Below, one piece after another: positions 8,259-17,597 of a stretch of DNA of 64,000 bases (positions within the stretch are counted from its first letter, which is position 1; every line of letters starts with the position of its first letter). The notes beneath the pieces are model-generated. The model ran no database searches and was not told the origin of the DNA. It saw only the letters and a list, made by a program, of their open reading frames with translations. Both the position numbers and the translations under genes were made by a program. The stretch lies in the NCBI GenBank assembly GCA_949825045.1, contig OX463835.1:24817201-24881200 (forward strand), in the 5' to 3' direction. This DNA is from Argyresthia goedartella. Its lineage: Eukaryota > Arthropoda > Insecta > Lepidoptera > Argyresthiidae.

Positions 8259-11120
8259 TTAAACGTTAAACATTTTAGTCTTCTGGGTCGGTCTTGCGTA
8301 GATATGTTCCGTTCGCGATCTCCTTCCGGTCTTGGTGTCCCCCTCGGCTGGTGCAGTGGCTGTGGCAGCACTGGCGGCGGTGACGGCTCGGGACGTGATA
8401 ACGGCGGCGGTGGCGGCGACACGTTTGTCCTGACGACTCTCAGCATCACGACGACGACGCGCGGCGATCCAGGCTAGGCAGCCAATGACCGTTCCGAGTA
8501 TCAGCACCGTCAATGTTATGTAGGAAACAGCGTACTGATGCACGTCATGCTCCGACAATGTTTGCGGTAACTCAGAATTTTTCTTGAGTTCCTCCAACTG
8601 ATTCTCGAGTCTCCGAAGTGCATTTGAATGATCTTCGGTGACAACATCTTCCCGGTCCTCTGTGGCTGTTAACTTTGTCATGTTGTTGATGGTGTCCAGT
8701 GTAGGTACTGCAATCCTTGTGTTAATGAAGAGTTTGTTTTGGTACTCGGTGTCCGTGTAGATCGTACTTTCGTCTTTCTTCAACGAACATCCTTGAGCCA
8801 TGTTGATGATTCCCGTTCCGCTCGTGACCTTAGACATCATATGTTCCTTGCAAATAATGCGTAGGTGGCATTCTTCGCAGCAGACGTAGAGCCAGACATT
8901 GTGGCGATGTAATGCGATCCATTTGTTAGCGCACGTCGAACTGAGCGCATTGCATTGTGTGCTGTTATCATTCGTTAGCAGTTTTATTTCACATGGCTTG
9001 TTATGTTGTCGCATACTGTAGACGGGATTGTTGAAAGTGCAAATGTACTTAGTTTGCTTCAAAATAGTGCACTGTTGTAAATCTTCTTTGCTCAAGTTTA
9101 CATAGATATCCTTCAGCATGTTGATAGCGATGTATTCAGACGTAGTTACCACAGATCTGGTCTGTTTGTTTGTAATCAGCGGTATAGGTATAACTCTGTA
9201 TAGTTGTAGCTGATTGTCATTTATAAGCGGCAACTTCATTTCCATAATAAGATATTCTTGAGTCGCTCGTGCTTTGACGTGGATCAATTTGAAGACCTCC
9301 CTTATTTCTTCGTGGGCGTTGTCCACCGGCAATGCCAAATGTCCCGGAAGTCGAGAGGCGATAACGCTCATCTCCTTCAAAATTTGTTCTTGGGATATTA
9401 TCTTGTTGTTCATTTGGCCTCGATAGACGTCTTGAATAACCTCGAGGACTCCTTGTTGTATTCTCCTGAGTTTGCTCAGGATAATATTGGCTTGCAGTGC
9501 GACTGCGTTAAAGTAGACCATCATGGCATTTTGTTTTGTGTCTTGTTGTAACTCCCGCATATGTTCATCGGCTCTCTTGATGTGGCTTCGCATGAGCCCG
9601 AGTTGTTTGTTCATTGTTGCTTCATTCCTGCTTATGATGCTGTTTTGTACTTCGACAATAGAGGTCTGATTCTTGAACAGCTTCAGCAAATATTGTTCAT
9701 TGTCTCTGACGTTGTTTATCTCTTGGTGATATTGCACCGCGAAATCTTCGTCTAGAACTCCAAATAGGCTGTGCGCAAGTTGTCCTACGCCATTGAAGAA
9801 GCCTCTCTTCGTCCTGTTTCCCCCACTTTGTCGGGACTGTAAGCCTAAGTTGTTGCTCTGAAGCTCCTCAATTTCTTGTCGTAGCTCCGACACGATACTC
9901 CCGCAGACCACTTGATAGGCGAAGTTCTGGCAGGCGTTTTCTACATGGTCGACGTATCCTTGGATATCCTTGAACCCCTTCCAGTAGGTAGACATATTGT
10001 AGTACGCCAGGATTGTCCAACTGTCGTGAACCGTGTTCAGATTTCCCAAGTCGTCATAATATATTTGTCTTCCTTTTTCAAATGATGACATGCCGAAAAA
10101 CTGTTGTTGCGAGCCGCAGACCATACACATAAATACGATGAACATAGTTATGTAGTTCATCATCGATATGCGTTTATTCTTGCCGGGTGTGCTGTTTGTT
10201 TGTTGTGTTTGTTTTTGTTTTTCTTCGCCTTCGGTGGGGAGTCTGATGAGTCTTGTTATTGGTCTCTTCAGAGATCCCTTTTCTGTCTTGAGAGATACCA
10301 CCCTCACCAGGTCGTCCTTGCCCGGATGTACTTCTAGTATTCGGCCTAGAGCCCATTTTCCCGGAGGAAGATTGTCCTCTTTTACAACGACGACGTCCCC
10401 CACTGCAAGGTTTTCTGTTTTGTTGTTCCACTTACTCCTCGTTTGTAAGTGTTGTAGATAGTCTGATGACCATTTCTTCCAGAAGTCCTGGTACATCTTC
10501 GTGGTTAACTTCCACCGATTTCGCAGACTGACTTCGCCTTTCAGATCTTCTTCTGGTATTGCTAATAGAGGTTCGCCGATTAAGAAGTGACCCGGAGTTA
10601 GGACAAATTCCCGATCCTCTGTGTCTTCGGTCAGCTGTAGCAGCGGCCTCGAGTTGAGACAAGCTTCTATGCATGTTAGAAGGCTGTAAAACTCTTCATA
10701 TGTGAGTTTTTGCTCCCCTATCACTCTTTTCAGGTGATACTTCATGGATTTGACAGCGGATTCCCACAACCCGCCCGCAGTTGGCCAGGCCGGTGCGATG
10801 AAATGCCACTGGATTTCCAACTCATTTGTCTTGTTCACGAAGTCTTCATTAAATGTTGATTGTTCCTTGAACTGTTTCTTAAGTTCTCTGCTGCTTCCCA
10901 GGAGGTTTGTTCCGTTGTCACTCCATATGTTTTTTATCAGACCCCTTCTACTGACCACCCTTTTCAATGCCAAAATAAAGGCTTGGGTGCTCAGATCCGA
11001 GACCAGTTCCAGATGAATGGCCTTTGTTGCCATGCAGATAAACACGGCGATGTAGCCCTTGGATGTTCGGACTCCTCTTCCTTTATTGGCCTTGACATCT
11101 ACTGGGCCTGCGAAGTCCAC
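8259..11120 (-). CDS. Integrase core fused in frame to envelope-like fusion protein
   Basis: The frame has 953 codons. Residues 1-130 are the retroviral integrase core with D2 (MDFAGP), D68 (SDNGTN) and E120 (GGLWES). Residues 200-295 are the BEL/Pao integrase C-terminal domain (GDVVVV, LPPGKWALGRI). From M320/M321 a hydrophobic signal-like segment begins (MMNYITMFIVFMCMVC). It is followed by an ectodomain, a furin-type site RTKR at 436-439, and a Gly/Phe-rich segment from 440 that resembles the fusion peptide of baculovirus F and errantivirus envelope proteins. A coiled-coil-prone stretch lies at about 465-570, a Cys-rich region at 684-778, a transmembrane helix at about 864-887 and a basic tail. 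No stop interrupts the region. The first Met is only the first in this open frame; integrase begins upstream and is broken. The envelope call is structural analogy. Confidence 0.88.
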   Translation of the reverse strand: MDFAGPVDVKANKGRGVRTSKGYIAVFICMATKAIHLELVSDLSTQAFILALKRVVSRRGLIKNIWSDNGTNLLGSSRELKKQFKEQSTFNEDFVNKTNELEIQWHFIAPAWPTAGGLWESAVKSMKYHLKRVIGEQKLTYEEFYSLLTCIEACLNSRPLLQLTEDTEDREFVLTPGHFLIGEPLLAIPEEDLKGEVSLRNRWKLTTKMYQDFWKKWSSDYLQHLQTRSKWNNKTENLAVGDVVVVKEDNLPPGKWALGRILEVHPGKDDLVRVVSLKTEKGSLKRPITRLIRLPTEGEEKQKQTQQTNSTPGKNKRISMMNYITMFIVFMCMVCGSQQQFFGMSSFEKGRQIYYDDLGNLNTVHDSWTILAYYNMSTYWKGFKDIQGYVDHVENACQNFAYQVVCGSIVSELRQEIEELQSNNLGLQSRQSGGNRTKRGFFNGVGQLAHSLFGVLDEDFAVQYHQEINNVRDNEQYLLKLFKNQTSIVEVQNSIISRNEATMNKQLGLMRSHIKRADEHMRELQQDTKQNAMMVYFNAVALQANIILSKLRRIQQGVLEVIQDVYRGQMNNKIISQEQILKEMSVIASRLPGHLALPVDNAHEEIREVFKLIHVKARATQEYLIMEMKLPLINDNQLQLYRVIPIPLITNKQTRSVVTTSEYIAINMLKDIYVNLSKEDLQQCTILKQTKYICTFNNPVYSMRQHNKPCEIKLLTNDNSTQCNALSSTCANKWIALHRHNVWLYVCCEECHLRIICKEHMMSKVTSGTGIINMAQGCSLKKDESTIYTDTEYQNKLFINTRIAVPTLDTINNMTKLTATEDREDVVTEDHSNALRRLENQLEELKKNSELPQTLSEHDVHQYAVSYITLTVLILGTVIGCLAWIAARRRRDAESRQDKRVAATAAVITSRAVTAASAATATAPAEGDTKTGRRSRTEHIYARPTQKTKMFNV

Positions 11121-11169
11121 GCCGCAGTTGTAAAACGGTCTCGATGGTGTTATTCTGGCTTTTGGTAAG

Positions 11170-14100
11170 TCACGGCACGCATAGTCTCAATCTTTGTTTT
11201 ACTGTTTTGTTGCCGCTGATGATCCAATAACGCTGTCTCAGGTAATTTAACGTGAGCCGGGAACCTCCGTGTAATGTTTGTTGATGAGCTTGTTCGATTA
11301 ATAACTGTGTCAGTCTGCTGTTTGATGGCAGAATTATTGGATGTTTTGTCGTGTACCCCAACTCTGAGTTCTTCAGCCTGCCTCCGACACGTAGGTTCTC
11401 CTCTTCATCCAAGATAGGATTCAGCTTGATAATGTTACTGTTGGATCTGACAGTTCCCTTTGATTTTAAATCTTTAATTTCGGATTTAAAATACGTATTT
11501 TGTTCTTGTTTTACTATTCGCTGTAGCGCGCGTCGTATTTCCTGCAACGATAGGTGTTTGGAGTTGCCCCTTGTCGCCGGGTCGCGTGCCGTTGTTATGA
11601 AACGTGACACCCACGCTAGTATGCGCGTAGCCCTTGACAATGAACTGCATTTTTCGATGACGCTGGCGATGACCCCCATTTCTGTTTGTTGTGCTGGATA
11701 AGCTTGAATCTTTATTTCTTCGTTTGTTGAATAACTTGAAGGTTCCGTAGCCATTTGTGTTGCGTCGTTGTTTCGAAGCCAATGAGGCCCTTCCCACCAA
11801 AGGTTGAACCCCCGCAGTTGTGACGGAAGGAGTCCTCTGGAAGCACAGTCCGCTGGATTTTGCTTTGATTTCACGTGTTTCCATTGTTGAGCCGGGACGA
11901 CACTCTTGATCTCCTGAACCCGGTTTCCCACATAGGGTTTCCAGCGATGTTCATCTCCTTGCAGCCATCCCAGCACGACCATTGAGTCCGTCCATGCAAA
12001 TATCTTCATGTTGTGATTTTCAGCAAATCTGTGTTTTATTTTGTCCACCAGTCGGGCTAGTAATAATGCACCACCCAACTCCAATCTTGGTAGCGTTATT
12101 TGTTTATTTATGGGCGCTACTTTAGTTTTCGCTGCGACAAGTGTTATTTTCTCATCGCCGGTAGACAACGTAACCTTCGAGTAAACGACGCAGGCGTATG
12201 CTTTTTCTGACGCATCGCAAAATGCATGTAATTCGATGTTGCAGTTTGTTTCTTCAATTCCCAACCATCTCGGTATTGTAAAATGTTGTATGTTTTGAAG
12301 ATCCTTCCTTATAGTTGTCCACTCCTTTTGGATATCCTCCGGCAATTCGTCGTCCCAGGAAATCTTAGACAGCCATACTTGTTGAAACATGATTTTTGCT
12401 TTAATCGTAACTGGCGACAGCCAGCCAAGTGGGTCAAATAGCTTAGCGACGTCACTTAACATATGCCTTTTTGTTTTGACATAGTTTGTTGTTTGTTCTA
12501 ATGTTGATGTGAACATAAATTGATCGTTCTTCGGGTTCCATCCCAACCCAAGTGTTTTTGATGTTTCCTTTTCGCTGAAGTTGAAGTTTCGGGGGTTTCT
12601 CATCTCTTCGGGTAGATCGGCAACTAAAGATGGGTCATTGCTTGACCATTTCCGGAGGTTGAACCCGCCTTTGTTGAGGAGCGTTATGAGCTGGTCTCTT
12701 GTTAACCTTGCTTGTTCTGTTGTATGTTTTCCGAAGAGTGCATCGTCCATGTAGAAGTTGTTCTGAAGGACGCTTTTTGCTTGAGGAAGCTTATCGCCTT
12801 CGTCCGAGGCGAGCTGCTTCAACGTTTTCTGGGCTAAGTAAGGCGCGGCCTTAGTCCCGTATGTTATTGTTTTCAATTCGAATTCTCTCATTTTCTTTGA
12901 TGAATCCTGCCAAATTATTTTCTGGAGTGGCCTATCTTCCGGATGTACGACGATGAATCTGTACATCTTCTCAATATCTGCTGAGTAGACGTATTTGTAC
13001 TGTCGCCACTGTAGTAATAGTCCTTGAAGGTCCGCTTGAAGATTAGGTCCTGTTTCCATCAAGTCATTGAGACTGAATCCGCTTGTTGTTTTTGCCGAGG
13101 CGTTAAATACTACTCTTAGCTTTGTTGTGACCGCTTCCATTCTCAAGATTCCGTGGTGCGGTAGATAATATTGAAGCTGTTCTTGTTTATTTGATATCTC
13201 CATATGACCCAATTGTTCATATTCGGCCATGAAGTCATTGTAGCGTTGGGAAAATTCTTTGTTTTTGTTAAGCTTGCGCACTAATTGTTTATACTGTGCA
13301 ATAGCTTGTGGTTTTGATAGTCCCAGCTTGTTCTTGAAGTCCTTCTTCATCGGGAGGCGAATCTGGTATCGTCCGTCAAGAAGTCGCTCTGTTTTTTCCG
13401 CATACATTTTTTCGCAGAAGTCTTCCGAGCTAGTTTCAACTTGGTTGCTTGCTATCTCCTCCTGTTCCCAAAAATTGCTGATATCTTCCATATTGTTGAT
13501 GGTGACATGACAGTTGAAAGTCCTTTGGGAGAATTTTCCGCATATCACCCATCCCAACCGTGTTTGTTGCGCAATAATTGCTTGATTGTTTGTTTTAATC
13601 AGGCCTTCCATTATCAATTCCGGATAAATATCAGCGCCCAATAAAATATCGATCTCTCCTGTTATGTTGAACTCTGGGTCCGCCAACTTCAAATGTTGTA
13701 AATGCTTCCAAGAGTCCACATCGAACGATCTGTTAGGCAGCTTGTTGGTCAGTCGCCTCATAATTAAGGCACCCATGACGAAGTTGTAGTCGTTGTGTAG
13801 AGCTTTGCAATCGAGATGGATTTCTCCCTTGCATTTGTTGGGTGTTGTTCCCAACCCAGTTACATCAGCATTGTTTTTGATCCTCTTGAGTTGTAGCCGT
13901 TGCACAGCGTCCTCTGTTATCATTGTTATCTGAGAACCTTGGTCGAGTAAAGCTCTCAGCGTTACATAAGTTCCGTCGTTGGCTTGCACCATAAGTTTTG
14001 CTGTGGCCAACAGTACTTCGTTTGTTTCCGTACTCGATACGTGCGTGCTGTGCCGGTTCACTTGCTGGCTTGCTGACTTGCTTGGCCTAGATATTGCCTC

Positions 14101-15645
14101 GTGCAGCAATGTGCTGTGCGACCCATTGCACTCTTTACATTTTTTGTTTGATCTGCAAATATCCCCGTTGTGTCCAAACAGGCAGTTGCTGCATACTCTC
14201 AGTTTTTCAACTTCTCGTAATTTAGCCAAAGGTTCAAGGTGCAAAAACTCTTGGCACGCGTATAATCCATGTTCTCCATTACAGCGCGGGCACGTTCTCT
14301 TTGCTGTATAATAGGTTCGTGGTTTGAACGTTGAACTGGCTGCCCCCTTTTTATTAACCGACTTGAAAAAGGGAGGGTTGTTGTTTGACGAATTCTTGTT
14401 CTGTTCCTTGTTGTTGTAGTTGTTCCCTGGAGCTTTACTGTTGCTGGACTCCAATGAGATGAATTTGTGTTCGAGGTAGCCCAAAAAGCTATCGAGTTTT
14501 GGCAGTTCCCGAGGTGATTCTAGCGATTCGATATACGACTGCAGGGTCTCGGGATCCAGTTTTTGTTGAAGGATATGCACCACCAATGGTTCCCATACGC
14601 TAGTATCAATGTTTAAGTTTGCAATAGCATTGATGTTCTCCAACGTCGTGTCGTGTAGTCTTTTCACCTGGGTCGCGGTTGCTTGTTGTATGTTAGGTTG
14701 GTTGAGCAATAAGTTCGCATAGTATCCGAAGAGGAGACGAAGATTGTCGTAACGATGTTCCAATATTTCCCAACAGTCTTTATAGTTGTTGGCGCTAACG
14801 TGTAAATGCTGTACCAGGCGTTCTGCTTCCCCCTTAAGTTTTGTTTTTAAATGTTGCATTTTCTGGGCCGGCGATATGTTTTTGTTGTTGTGCACAGTCT
14901 CCGTGAACAAATCTTTGAATGTAGTCCATTTGGAGTAATTCCCGTCGAATGTCGGGATTTCTATTTTCGGTGTCGATTGTTCCCTATGTTGAATATTTCC
15001 CATTTTTCCGTTGATGAGCGATTTTGCCTCGTCGAATAACTTTTCCAGCCTATTATACTCCATTTCGTACTCTGTTGTGTCATCAAGCAGGTTATCCAGC
15101 TTCCAGTACATATTGTCGAAAGTTTGCCAGCGAGTTGATATAGTCTTCAGTTTGTCTTCTAACTGCCATTTTTCCGAGATATAGTCGATGTTCACATTTC
15201 TTATGGTTCGTTCTAAAGCTTTGATGTTTGATCGTTGCTCGCCCAGAAGCTCCAACACCTTTGTTCCGGAATGTGAAGCCGATGATGTAGCTGATTGTGT
15301 AGCCTTGGGGTCGGTGTTGTAATCCTGAACTTGCTCTTGCACCTCTTGTTGACGCATCCTTTGCTCGTATCCCGAAATTGCTTGCTTGATGGACAGGTAG
15401 CTCGCTTTAGCTTTCTCGTAGACGTTGTCGGTGAAGTACTCAGATGTTTTATCTTCCTTGCTCATCAGGCGCGAATGATTGAGCTCAAATTGCTCCCAGT
15501 TTAGTTGTAACCGCTCCAAACGGACCCTCAGGTACTCCTTGTTCTTCCTTGATGGTCCATCTTTGTTGAAATTGTCGCCTATGCCCTTGATTTGATCAAT
15601 GATGACCGCCTGTTGTTTCAGCACATCTCCCAATTTGTCTGCCAT
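11170..15645 (-). CDS. BEL/Pao Gag-protease-reverse transcriptase-RNase H polyprotein
   Basis: The frame has 1,491 codons and no stop. Residues 1-220 are coiled-coil-rich and about 225-390 match the BEL/Pao Gag domain (DUF1759 type). Cys/His clusters follow at 452-464, 485-497 and 503-515. The aspartic protease has ALLDQGSQ with Asp568 and LGAD near 669. In the reverse transcriptase YSADIEKMY holds Asp890 and YMDD is at 965-968. RNase H keeps Asp1144, Glu1189, Asp1220 and Asp1266. The end holds the two His of the integrase zinc-binding module (H1454, H1459). The frame then stops at the first Cys position, because of a frame-breaking lesion that separates it from the integrase core frame. ATG at 15645 follows the leader minisatellite and is the natural start. 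Confidence 0.95.
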   Translation of the reverse strand: MADKLGDVLKQQAVIIDQIKGIGDNFNKDGPSRKNKEYLRVRLERLQLNWEQFELNHSRLMSKEDKTSEYFTDNVYEKAKASYLSIKQAISGYEQRMRQQEVQEQVQDYNTDPKATQSATSSASHSGTKVLELLGEQRSNIKALERTIRNVNIDYISEKWQLEDKLKTISTRWQTFDNMYWKLDNLLDDTTEYEMEYNRLEKLFDEAKSLINGKMGNIQHREQSTPKIEIPTFDGNYSKWTTFKDLFTETVHNNKNISPAQKMQHLKTKLKGEAERLVQHLHVSANNYKDCWEILEHRYDNLRLLFGYYANLLLNQPNIQQATATQVKRLHDTTLENINAIANLNIDTSVWEPLVVHILQQKLDPETLQSYIESLESPRELPKLDSFLGYLEHKFISLESSNSKAPGNNYNNKEQNKNSSNNNPPFFKSVNKKGAASSTFKPRTYYTAKRTCPRCNGEHGLYACQEFLHLEPLAKLREVEKLRVCSNCLFGHNGDICRSNKKCKECNGSHSTLLHEAISRPSKSASQQVNRHSTHVSSTETNEVLLATAKLMVQANDGTYVTLRALLDQGSQITMITEDAVQRLQLKRIKNNADVTGLGTTPNKCKGEIHLDCKALHNDYNFVMGALIMRRLTNKLPNRSFDVDSWKHLQHLKLADPEFNITGEIDILLGADIYPELIMEGLIKTNNQAIIAQQTRLGWVICGKFSQRTFNCHVTINNMEDISNFWEQEEIASNQVETSSEDFCEKMYAEKTERLLDGRYQIRLPMKKDFKNKLGLSKPQAIAQYKQLVRKLNKNKEFSQRYNDFMAEYEQLGHMEISNKQEQLQYYLPHHGILRMEAVTTKLRVVFNASAKTTSGFSLNDLMETGPNLQADLQGLLLQWRQYKYVYSADIEKMYRFIVVHPEDRPLQKIIWQDSSKKMREFELKTITYGTKAAPYLAQKTLKQLASDEGDKLPQAKSVLQNNFYMDDALFGKHTTEQARLTRDQLITLLNKGGFNLRKWSSNDPSLVADLPEEMRNPRNFNFSEKETSKTLGLGWNPKNDQFMFTSTLEQTTNYVKTKRHMLSDVAKLFDPLGWLSPVTIKAKIMFQQVWLSKISWDDELPEDIQKEWTTIRKDLQNIQHFTIPRWLGIEETNCNIELHAFCDASEKAYACVVYSKVTLSTGDEKITLVAAKTKVAPINKQITLPRLELGGALLLARLVDKIKHRFAENHNMKIFAWTDSMVVLGWLQGDEHRWKPYVGNRVQEIKSVVPAQQWKHVKSKQNPADCASRGLLPSQLRGFNLWWEGPHWLRNNDATQMATEPSSYSTNEEIKIQAYPAQQTEMGVIASVIEKCSSLSRATRILAWVSRFITTARDPATRGNSKHLSLQEIRRALQRIVKQEQNTYFKSEIKDLKSKGTVRSNSNIIKLNPILDEEENLRVGGRLKNSELGYTTKHPIILPSNSRLTQLLIEQAHQQTLHGGSRLTLNYLRQRYWIISGNKTVKQRLRLCVP

Positions 15646-15659
15646 TTTGTTGTTTTGTT

Positions 15660-15975
15660 ATGCCCAAGTCTGCTGACCCCGGACGGCTGTTTGTTCCCGT
15701 CGCAGATGACCTCCAGACGGATGTTTGTACCCGCTGGCGCCTCCTGGCTCCAGAAGGCTGTTTGTTCCCGCCGAAGTTGACCCCCGGACGGATGTTTGTT
15801 CCCGCTGAAGTTGACCCCCGGACGGATGTTTGTACCCGCTGGCGCCTCCTGGCTCCAGACGGCTGTTTGTTCCCGCCGAAGTTGACCCCCGGACGGATGT
15901 TTGTTCCCGCTGGCGCCTCCTGGCTCCAGACGGCTGTTTGTTCCCGCCGAAGTTGACCCCCGGACGGATGTTTGT
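15660..15975. repeat. Minisatellite in the BEL/Pao leader, two alternating unit types
   Basis: There are about eight units of 33-37 bp. Each begins near ACGG(A/C)TGTTTGT(T/A)CCCG and ends either in GGCGCCTCCTGGCTC or in GAAGTTGACCCCC. The two types mostly alternate, giving a compound period near 72 bp. The array lies between the primer-binding site and the gag start, where packaging and translation signals would be expected. The overlapping open frames here on both strands come from the repeat period. Confidence 0.85.
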
Positions 15976-16072
15976 GGTTTTACAACGTCCTGTGTTTCCA
16001 ACGGCGCCGATACGCTGACTCCAATCACGTATTATCCCGTAGTGAGTAGGAATAACCGTAACCACAATCAAC

Positions 16073-16090
16073 TTTGCTCGAAGGACCAAA
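16073..16090 (-). promoter_or_regulatory. Primer-binding site of the BEL/Pao element
   Basis: Directly inside the 5' LTR on the minus strand the sequence reads TTTGGTCCTTCGAGCAAA. TGGTCCTTCGAGC has the form of a complement to a tRNA 3' end (starting TGG, opposite CCA). I do not assign the tRNA. Confidence 0.65.
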
Positions 16091-16302
16091 TGTACGAGCC
16101 TTAGCTCGTAACGTGTTGTTGTAGGATGTATGTTGTAGGTTCCGAAGGAAAGACGTTAACTGGTAATTGTACCGAGTGCTTTATTGCAACTAACTCAGAC
16201 TAGTCTTTAGCCTAGAAAGGTAAACTACGTGTTATGCTTAATTTACAATAATTATCTAGGTTATAAAGTACAGTGACTACCAACGATGTGCATGCTTGTA
16301 CA
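16091..16302 (-). repeat. 5' LTR of the BEL/Pao element
   Basis: The 212-bp LTR appears identical to 7910-8121. It is followed on the plus strand by the GTTAG duplication at 16303-16307. It should contain the element's promoter, but no unambiguous TATA or initiator site was assigned. Confidence 0.95.
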
Positions 16303-16370
16303 GTTAGTAATGAGTAAAAATATCAAGTTTCATTCTAAAGCGTGTAGTAAATGTTTGGAGAAAATCGTGT
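16303..16370 (-). pseudogene. Detached upstream piece of the J4 reverse transcriptase
   Basis: With the BEL/Pao element and one GTTAG copy set aside, the antisense frame here continues into the FADD motif at about 7880. It reads LIFLLITNI, resembling the usual LLFLLFINDI before the catalytic box. An in-frame TGA precedes it and further upstream nothing is recognisable. The match is short. Confidence 0.45.
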
Positions 16371-17034
16371 AACAAGTGGCCAAAATTTCCCATCGCACCG
16401 CAGGTAGGAAAATATTCAAAACACAGAAAACATATATAACGTATATCATGAACATCAAGAATATTATTATATCTATTATTATATAAATAAAATAAGTAAA
16501 TAATTAATCATACTAATTAATAACTATTATCATTTAGAATCTTCAATTTAATTGTAATTGTAATTAATGTATGAAATGTAATTTAATGCAAACTGTGTTT
16601 GCCTATAAGTGGACAAGCATCGACAAAGTCTACAATAGTACATTGTTGCCCAGGTATAGAAAGTAAGCAATAGATGGACGAGTTAGTTCGCGGGCCGAGC
16701 CGCAGGTGAGGTGCGCGAAGATGCGAGTCCGTCTATTGCACTTTCTACCGAGGCATTTACTATGTGCTTTTCACGCCTAATGTAAGGAAATAAAACAGGT
16801 TGAGTACACAGTATAATACACAGTTTAATTAAAAGTAATATTGATATTCGCATTAGGGCAGTTGTGGAATGACAAGGAAATGTTTTTTCCCGGAACATTT
16901 ATAGCGATGGTGTGGAGTGAATAGTTTGGATTTTACACAGCAAAATATTGTTTACAAAGTTATTGGTGCGGTTACTTTCACACTACATGTACGTAACCAT
17001 CATCCATCCATAGGTTTGTATGTGGTATTGAAAG
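16371..17034. other. No gene seen
   Basis: This is AT-rich sequence without recognisable frames or repeat boundaries. Confidence 0.4.
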
Positions 17035-17264
17035 AATTGTTGTATGGGAGCCCCCTTAAATATTTCTTTTATCCTGTTTTTTAGTATTTGTTGTTATATC
17101 GGCAACATAAATACATAATCTGTGAAAATTTCAACTCTCTAGCTAGCTAGGTTCTTGAGATACAGCCTGGTGACAGACGGACGGACGGACGGACGTACGG
17201 ACGGACAGCGGAGTCTTAGTAATAGGCTCCCGTTTGGAACCCTTCGGGTACGGAACCCTAAAAA
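17035..17264 (+). repeat. Dispersed lepidopteran repeat with GGAC microsatellite
   Basis: The segment runs from GGGAGCCCCC through GAGATACAGCCTGGTGACAG, a (GGAC)n array at about 17177-17206 and CGGAGTCTTAGTAATAGG to TACGGAACCCTAAAAA. I recognise this string as a very common dispersed repeat of moth and butterfly genomes. It has no coding content. Confidence 0.7.
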
Positions 17265-17597
17265 GGCCACTAAACACTACATTTTACTTTGCAAATCTAC
17301 ATTGTTTGACTGTTTTTGAATTGTACTACTAAGAACTACTTTCTACTCTCATTTCAATCCATCTTTGGCCATATTTCCGAGCAGCGGCGTGAAAAATGTA
17401 ATAATTAAGTAAACATGATTTGTCCGTTAGCGAACCTGAACCAATAAAAAAAAAATGTTGAGCGATATCGCAGACCGCCCCTCCCCCCCCCCCCCCCCTT
17501 CCATTTTGATATTGCATAAAAGCGCCTGCACTCAAGGCACTCTTCTCATTGGCCGGGCGTTGCACGTTGCGGGTTAATATTTTGAAGTATCGCAAAA
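17265..17597. other. No gene; poly-C tract
   Basis: There is a run of 16 cytosines at about 17483-17498 and nothing else recognisable. Such runs are prone to sequencing and assembly error. Confidence 0.5.

Larger units (their letters stand above)
7910..16302 (-). mobile_element. BEL/Pao LTR retroelement with envelope-like region
   Basis: The 8,393-bp element reads on the minus strand. It is bounded by 212-bp LTRs that look identical by eye and by a 5-bp GTTAG duplication at 7905-7909 and 16303-16307. Transcription order is LTR, primer-binding site, a leader with a minisatellite, a gag-protease-reverse transcriptase-RNase H frame, a break inside integrase, then integrase core plus an envelope-like protein in one frame, then LTR. 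Identical LTRs and the intact duplication point to a recent insertion. Envelope-bearing BEL/Pao elements are known (Belpaoviridae); whether this one forms infectious particles cannot be judged from sequence. Confidence 0.95.

Noticed and set aside
8213..8477. Pro-rich or Gly/Thr-rich frames on both strands
   Set aside because: They overlap the basic C-terminal tail of the envelope frame and reflect its GC-rich codons.
8259..10163. Independent endogenous baculovirus-like F gene
   Set aside because: The envelope-like frame is continuous with BEL/Pao integrase and lies inside paired LTRs, so it belongs to the retroelement.
15618..16104. Six overlapping open frames on both strands
   Set aside because: They are products of the ~35-bp minisatellite period; their translations are repetitive and match no protein.
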